Notes under the pieces: generated by a model
Database searches by the model: none
What the model was told of the DNA's origin: nothing
What the model saw: only the letters and a program-made list of their open reading frames with translations
Program-made: the position numbers and the translations under genes
Shown: positions 60,644-64,000 of the stretch, in pieces
How the letters are laid out: each line of letters opens with the position of its first letter
Numbering within the stretch: the stretch's first letter is position 1
Assembly (NCBI RefSeq): GCF_017873605.1
Contig: NZ_JAGGKI010000022.1
Location: forward strand, 1 to 64,000
Reading direction: 5' to 3'
DNA length: 64,000 nt
Origin: Paenibacillus lactis
GTDB taxonomy: Bacteria; Bacillota; Bacilli; Paenibacillales; Paenibacillaceae

Positions 60644-61117
60644 TTGAAGAAGAAGTTAACAGCCATCTCTTTAGGCTTGGCCCTTGCGCTCACGATTGGA
60701 ACCGGTAGCGCTTTCGCGGATTCCAAGTTGAATACCGTTATCAAACCAACCATCGGTGTCTCTTATAAAACCGGCGGAACCACTACAAAGGGTTTTGATT
60801 GCTCCGGATTCACCAGCTATATTTACAAGAAGCTGGGCCTCACCCTGCCGCGCACTTCTGCAGCACAATACAAGGTAGGTACCGCGGTATCGAAGAGCAA
60901 CCTGAAGGCCGGGGATCTCGTATTCTTTAATACTTCCGGCAGAGGCGTTTCCCATGTTGGCATTTATGTCGGTGGCGGGAAGTTCGCCCATTCTTCCTCC
61001 TCGCGCGGCGTCATCGTTAGCCCGCTCAGCCAGAGCTACTACGCGAAGCGTTATGTAGGCGCGAAGAGAATCATGAGCCAAAGCACGTACAAGTCCCTTG
61101 CCGTGAACTACAATTAA
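60644..61117 (+). CDS. Secreted NlpC/P60 peptidoglycan endopeptidase
   Basis: A 157-residue exported hydrolase. A signal peptide ends near residue 25 (GSAFA|DS). The NlpC/P60 domain has catalytic C53 (FDCSGF), H104 (VSHVG) and third residue H116 (KFAHSS). It cleaves D-gamma-glutamyl-diamino acid bonds in wall stem peptides. No wall-binding LysM or SH3 domain. Start is TTG at 60644 with GGAAGGAG 9 nt upstream. Expression is under the c-di-AMP riboswitch, tying wall turnover to osmotic and potassium state. Confidence 0.92.
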   Translation: MKKKLTAISLGLALALTIGTGSAFADSKLNTVIKPTIGVSYKTGGTTTKGFDCSGFTSYIYKKLGLTLPRTSAAQYKVGTAVSKSNLKAGDLVFFNTSGRGVSHVGIYVGGGKFAHSSSSRGVIVSPLSQSYYAKRYVGAKRIMSQSTYKSLAVNYN

Positions 61118-61149
61118 TTGACTGTACCGTAATTTTTCTGAATGTCCAT

Positions 61150-61197
61150 AAGCCCTGGAGCATGAGATGTGCCGATCTCACCCAGCGGCTTTTTTTC
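61150..61197 (+). terminator. Terminator of the NlpC/P60 gene
   Basis: AAGCC-CTGG ... CCAG-CGGCTT outer stem with GAGAT / ATCTC inner stem, followed by TTTTTTT. Confidence 0.8.
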
Positions 61198-61496
61198 TAT
61201 AATTTTTCGTCTATACCTCTATAACGTTTCAGGCCATGGAAAAGTTCTATGTTTTTCGGAAAATCCAAAAATATTTTTTCATTCTGTATGCTCAAAGCCA
61301 CCAACAAGATTCGGCCAATCCGAGCGCTTACATTTTATTTACCCTTCCAGAATTAACCTAAACAGCAATACGAATAAACAATCGAAAATTTTTTAGCTTC
61401 AGTTTCGTTTCCCCCTGCGCTATTATCTTTGCAATCCCGCTCAGCAGCATGTATTCTCTCTCTAACGGAATTGTTTTGAATGAGAGGAGTATTTAC
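61198..61496. other. A+T-rich gene-free interval
   Basis: About 300 bp with no credible gene. The ribosome site GAGAGGAG (61482-61489) of the next gene lies at its end. No promoter that I would defend was identified. Confidence 0.4.
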
Positions 61497-61997
61497 ATGG
61501 AGGCGAATTTACCCTCGTTTCATACCGTGGTCATGCAGGAAGCCCATGCCGCTGAAATTTGCACCTGGTCCTATCCCCCGCCCTATAATATATATGGCTT
61601 TCTTCCTTGGGAGCAGATGAAGGGACTAGGGGTGGAATTCGGGGATCCCGGCATCCGCCTGCAGCAATACCTGTCCGTGCTGGATGAGCAGGATCAGCTC
61701 TGGGGGTTTGCCCAGCTATTCCCTATGGCAGGCGTTACGCGTCTAGGCCTGGGCATGCGGCCTGATTGGTGCGGCCGGGGAATGGGTAAACGGTTCGTGC
61801 AGGCAATTGTGGATGAGGCGAAGCGGCGCCGTCCTTCGGACGAGATTGATCTTGAGGTGCTTACCTGGAATGAACGGGCTATCCGGACTTACCGGAAGGC
61901 TGGCTTTTACATTGCCGATACGTACGAACGCCTTACGCCGACGGGCATGGCGCCTTTTTATTGCATGGTGTATGACCCGATGGCCAATGAGGAATAG
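61497..61997 (+). CDS. GNAT-family N-acetyltransferase
   Basis: A 166-residue acetyltransferase with motif A as RPDWCGRGMGKRFV (Q/RxxGxG/A) and a C-terminal motif B-like TWNERAIRTYRKAGF. Acceptor unknown. The start at 61497 is chosen for the GAGAGGAG site. Monocistronic; a hairpin follows. Confidence 0.82.
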   Translation: MEANLPSFHTVVMQEAHAAEICTWSYPPPYNIYGFLPWEQMKGLGVEFGDPGIRLQQYLSVLDEQDQLWGFAQLFPMAGVTRLGLGMRPDWCGRGMGKRFVQAIVDEAKRRRPSDEIDLEVLTWNERAIRTYRKAGFYIADTYERLTPTGMAPFYCMVYDPMANEE

Positions 61998-62013
61998 TAG
62001 TCTTGTCTATATG

Positions 62014-62039
62014 AAAAAGTACAATTTTGTGTACTTTTT
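62014..62039 (+). terminator. Terminator of the GNAT gene
   Basis: Stem AAAAAGTACA / TGTACTTTTT with a short loop and a T tract, A+T-rich but well formed. Confidence 0.7.
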
Positions 62040-62058
62040 ATGAAGGCAGGCTTGAACA

Positions 62059-62087
62059 TTGCTTTTTTTGTCACAACTGGCTATGAT
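62059..62087 (+). promoter_or_regulatory. Promoter of the cytochrome c gene
   Basis: TTGCTT (62059-62064), 17 bp, TATGAT (62082-62087). Confidence 0.5.
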
Positions 62088-62151
62088 GTGTAAGGATGTT
62101 GGTTTATAATGAAGACAAGTGCAAAAGTGCAGTATACATAGAAAGGACGAT

Positions 62152-62514
62152 ATGACGATGCAAAAATGGATCATGAGCGGACTGTTCTTCGTCGCATGTG
62201 CGTTGGCTATTGCGCTGATGTTTACGCTTCCAGGCAAGGAGCAGGTGGCGCAGGAAGAGAAGCCAACCATGCCGGAGGTTACTTTGGATGCCGCTGCGGC
62301 TGAAGCTACATTGAAAGCCAGCTGTATCTCCTGCCATGGCGATCAGCTCCAGGGCGGTGCAGGTCCGGCTCTGAATCAAGTAGGCGGACATATGGATGCG
62401 AACGCAATCTTTAACGTAGTTACCAAGGGACGTAAAGGAATGCCTTCCTTTAAGGATCAGCTGAAGCCTGAGGAAATTGCAAACATCGCGCTCTACCTTG
62501 CTGAGAAAAAATAA
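62152..62514 (+). CDS. Membrane-anchored cytochrome c
   Basis: About 120 residues: an N-terminal membrane anchor (about residues 7-25), a short Glu/Pro/Ala-rich spacer and a class I cytochrome c domain with the haem motif CISCH and a distal Met ligand (KGMPSF). Comparable to B. subtilis CccA (cytochrome c-550) or Paenibacillus c-551 types, passing electrons outside the membrane. Two ATGs fit; GAAAGGA is 4 nt before 62152 and 10 nt before 62158, so the start is uncertain by two codons. Strong terminator downstream. Confidence 0.88.
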   Translation: MTMQKWIMSGLFFVACALAIALMFTLPGKEQVAQEEKPTMPEVTLDAAAAEATLKASCISCHGDQLQGGAGPALNQVGGHMDANAIFNVVTKGRKGMPSFKDQLKPEEIANIALYLAEKK

Positions 62515-62535
62515 TCCATCAGCTCTTATTACGCA

Positions 62536-62584
62536 AAACACGCTTGGATCCCCAGACTGCTGTTTGGATCCAAGCGTGTTTTTT
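62536..62584 (+). terminator. Terminator of the cytochrome c gene
   Basis: Stem AACACGCTTGGATCC / GGATCCAAGCGTGTT followed by TTTTT. Confidence 0.9.
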
Positions 62585-62629
62585 AATTCTCGGGCCTAAC
62601 GCTTCTGCAGCTGCCCGAATCTACATTGC

Positions 62630-62947
62630 CTATTCCGGATCCTTCAGATCCTTGGATCGGCTCTTCTCATAAACTTCGTTAAATTGCTGGGCCTCCTTGA
62701 TGTCGACGGCCGTTATTCCGCCGTCATCCCATGACGTCAGGCGCAGCGTCACCGTTTTATAATCAATGGTGATGTAGGGGTGATGTCCGAAAGCTTCCGA
62801 AATCGCTGCCACCTCATCAACAAAGGCGATTCCCTTCATGAAGGAGGAAAAGGTGTACTTTCGTACAATCCATCTCCCCTGTTCAAATTCCCAGCCTTCA
62901 AGCTTCTCTAGATGAGCCTCCACTTCCTGCTGCGTATAAAGCATCAT
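62630..62947 (-). CDS. Pterin-4a-carbinolamine dehydratase
   Basis: A 105-residue enzyme with the PCD signature EAFGHHPYITIDYKTVTL, including the conserved catalytic histidines. It dehydrates 4a-hydroxytetrahydropterin. No phenylalanine hydroxylase is present nearby, which is common in bacteria, so a different pterin role is possible. ATG with GGGGAGG 6 nt upstream. Convergent with the cytochrome gene. Confidence 0.9.
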   Translation of the reverse strand: MMLYTQQEVEAHLEKLEGWEFEQGRWIVRKYTFSSFMKGIAFVDEVAAISEAFGHHPYITIDYKTVTLRLTSWDDGGITAVDIKEAQQFNEVYEKSRSKDLKDPE

Positions 62948-63052
62948 TATATTCCTCCCCGAAAAAAACCTTTCATAAGCCGATTGTTACGTCCTTAGGG
63001 CTTCTTTCCATCTATTTTATTCCATGCTTCATTCCTTGATAACCTGCCTGGC

Positions 63053-63346
63053 TTACACGAGCGCTACGAATGCCAGCTCTTCCTCACCGATCAAAATATG
63101 TATCCGATGATTCATCCGATCATGCATGACAACCCCGCTGCCGACCGTAATGACCGGCTCTGTGCCCAAGGCATAGAACAGATCCTCCGCCAGCGCCTCA
63201 TGAACCTCGGCCTGCTCGGCATCCTCCAGCCTGCCCCAATCCTCCGGATCCATTTCAAAGAAGACATAGCTGTCAGGAATACGCCCAACGGCTTCCGTTA
63301 ATTCGGTCAGAATTTCGCCGTAATCCCTTCCGTGCTTTACGCCCAT
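63053..63346 (-). CDS. Small acidic protein of unknown function
   Basis: A 97-residue acidic soluble protein without recognised motif (DSYVFFEMDPEDWGRLEDAEQ, then VITVGSGVVMHDRMNHRIHILIGEEELAFV). Start at 63346 is chosen for AAGGAG 8 nt upstream; ATG two codons earlier is too close. A TATAAT lies at 63401-63396 on the minus strand. Located between the dehydratase and motA, transcribed away from motA. Confidence 0.6.
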   Translation of the reverse strand: MGVKHGRDYGEILTELTEAVGRIPDSYVFFEMDPEDWGRLEDAEQAEVHEALAEDLFYALGTEPVITVGSGVVMHDRMNHRIHILIGEEELAFVALV

Positions 63347-63414
63347 CTCCATCACTCCTTCCTGCCATGCTAAGCTTCGATTACTCTTCCTTCTATTATA
63401 CCGGAAATTACAAC

Positions 63415-63442
63415 TAAAAAAAAAAGCCCGATCTGACGATAA
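63415..63442 (+). promoter_or_regulatory. motA: Possible sigma-D promoter of motA
   Basis: TAAA (63415-63418) or the overlapping AAAA, 15-16 bp, then GACGATAA (63435-63442). The B. subtilis sigma-D consensus is TAAA-N15-GCCGATAT, and motility genes use it. One or two mismatches; the A run blurs the -35. Confidence 0.4.
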
Positions 63443-63535
63443 ATAGGATAACGCCCCGTAAAGGCGCGCGGTTCGCCGCAAGAGCCGCTAAAAACGAATG
63501 GATTCGTTATTTATTTCTCACGGATGAGGTGTAGC

Positions 63536-64000
63536 ATGGAAATTTCAACACTTATAGGTTTGATTCTCGGGCTTATCGCGGTGCTGGTGGGCATGATCCT
63601 CAAGGGTGCCTCCATCGCGTCTTTGATTAATCCGGCAGCTTACTTAATCATTCTTGGCGGAACTGCCGCAACTTTATTCATCGGTTTCCCTCTTTCGGAA
63701 CTGAAGAAAATTCCCAAGCTGATCAAAATGACCTTTGTGAAGCAGCAGCTGATGGACAAGACGGATATGATCAAGCTGTTTATGGAATGGGCTTCCATCA
63801 CTCGCCGTGAAGGATTGCTTGCCCTGGAAACCAAAGTCGAAGAAATTGATGACGGCTTCCTGCGCAATGGCATGCGGATGATCATCGACGGCAACGATCA
63901 GGAATTCGTCCGCGACGTGCTGATGGAAGACATCAATGCCACCGAAGAGCGCCATCGTTCCGGGGCTTTGATCTTCTCCCAGGCCGGTATGTACGCTCCG
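63536..64000 (+). CDS. motA: Flagellar motor stator protein MotA, N-terminal part
   Basis: The first 155 codons are present; the gene continues beyond the right edge. Two N-terminal membrane helices (residues 4-25, 33-55) are followed by the large cytoplasmic loop with the conserved charge region (SITRREGLLALE) that contacts FliG. MotA with MotB forms the ion channel driving flagellar rotation. ATG with GATGAGGTG upstream. Confidence 0.93.
   Translation, partial: MEISTLIGLILGLIAVLVGMILKGASIASLINPAAYLIILGGTAATLFIGFPLSELKKIPKLIKMTFVKQQLMDKTDMIKLFMEWASITRREGLLALETKVEEIDDGFLRNGMRMIIDGNDQEFVRDVLMEDINATEERHRSGALIFSQAGMYAP

Noticed and set aside
1..64000. CRISPR arrays and tRNA genes
   Set aside because: No regularly spaced direct repeats and no cloverleaf-like sequences with T-arm GGTTCRANYCC were noticed on reading; a tRNAscan or CRISPR finder run would settle it.

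Overview
The window is chromosomal DNA from a Firmicute, most likely a Paenibacillus. Gene order from the 16S rRNA start through bofA, yaaL, recR, ebfC, dnaX and the SRP RNA matches the Bacillus subtilis origin region. The blocks rpmE-rho-murA-fbaA-spo0F-pyrG-rpoE, DUF1934-argS and speB-speE-PBP-ywhD match the B. subtilis ywj/ywi/ywh region. Protein similarity, a class of large carbohydrate-uptake operons and the Rho-radical SAM neighbourhood point to Paenibacillus. This is inference from content; no search was run.

Layout. 1-5200 (minus strand): 5' end of a 16S rRNA gene with its leader and promoter, bofA, yaaL, recR, ebfC, dnaX, SRP RNA, rpmE. 5379-14111 (minus): a radical SAM protein, rho, murA, fbaA, spo0F with a near-perfect sigma-H promoter, pyrG with a CTP-sensing type attenuator, and rpoE. 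14474-20407: an intracellular subtilisin-like protease (plus), then argS/DUF1934 and a nitrilase-GNAT-GNAT operon (minus). 20804-23543 (plus): the most unusual locus, a polytopic PrsW-type membrane protease fused through a charged Pro/Asp/Lys linker to a CdiA-type tRNase toxin domain, followed by a probable immunity gene. 23623-25695: a secreted serine beta-lactamase-like hydrolase.

26008-42409 (minus): a ten-gene, roughly 16 kb operon for pectin or rhamnogalacturonan oligosaccharides. It has an ABC importer without its own ATPase (two permeases and a lipoprotein), a Gfo/Idh/MocA oxidoreductase, two GH105-type hydrolases, a PL22-like lyase, a GH95-like enzyme, a GH65-like enzyme and a YesS-type AraC regulator with its own promoter and a cre-like site.

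42691-46744: an accessory zone. A conspicuously A+T-rich island (decayed IS1380 and IS3 transposases, a secreted trypsin-like protease, a small lipoprotein) lies between copies of a G+C-rich repeat that carries a minus-strand terminator. An 11-bp imperfect direct repeat marks both island edges.

46929-64000: backbone again, with speB-speE, a class A PBP, a zinc-ribbon membrane protein, a cadC-cadA metal-resistance operon, a stalk-domain secreted protein, ywhD, an M1 peptidase with a membrane partner, a c-di-AMP riboswitch controlling an NlpC/P60 hydrolase, a GNAT acetyltransferase, a membrane-anchored cytochrome c, a pterin carbinolamine dehydratase, a small unknown gene and the start of motA (cut by the window edge).
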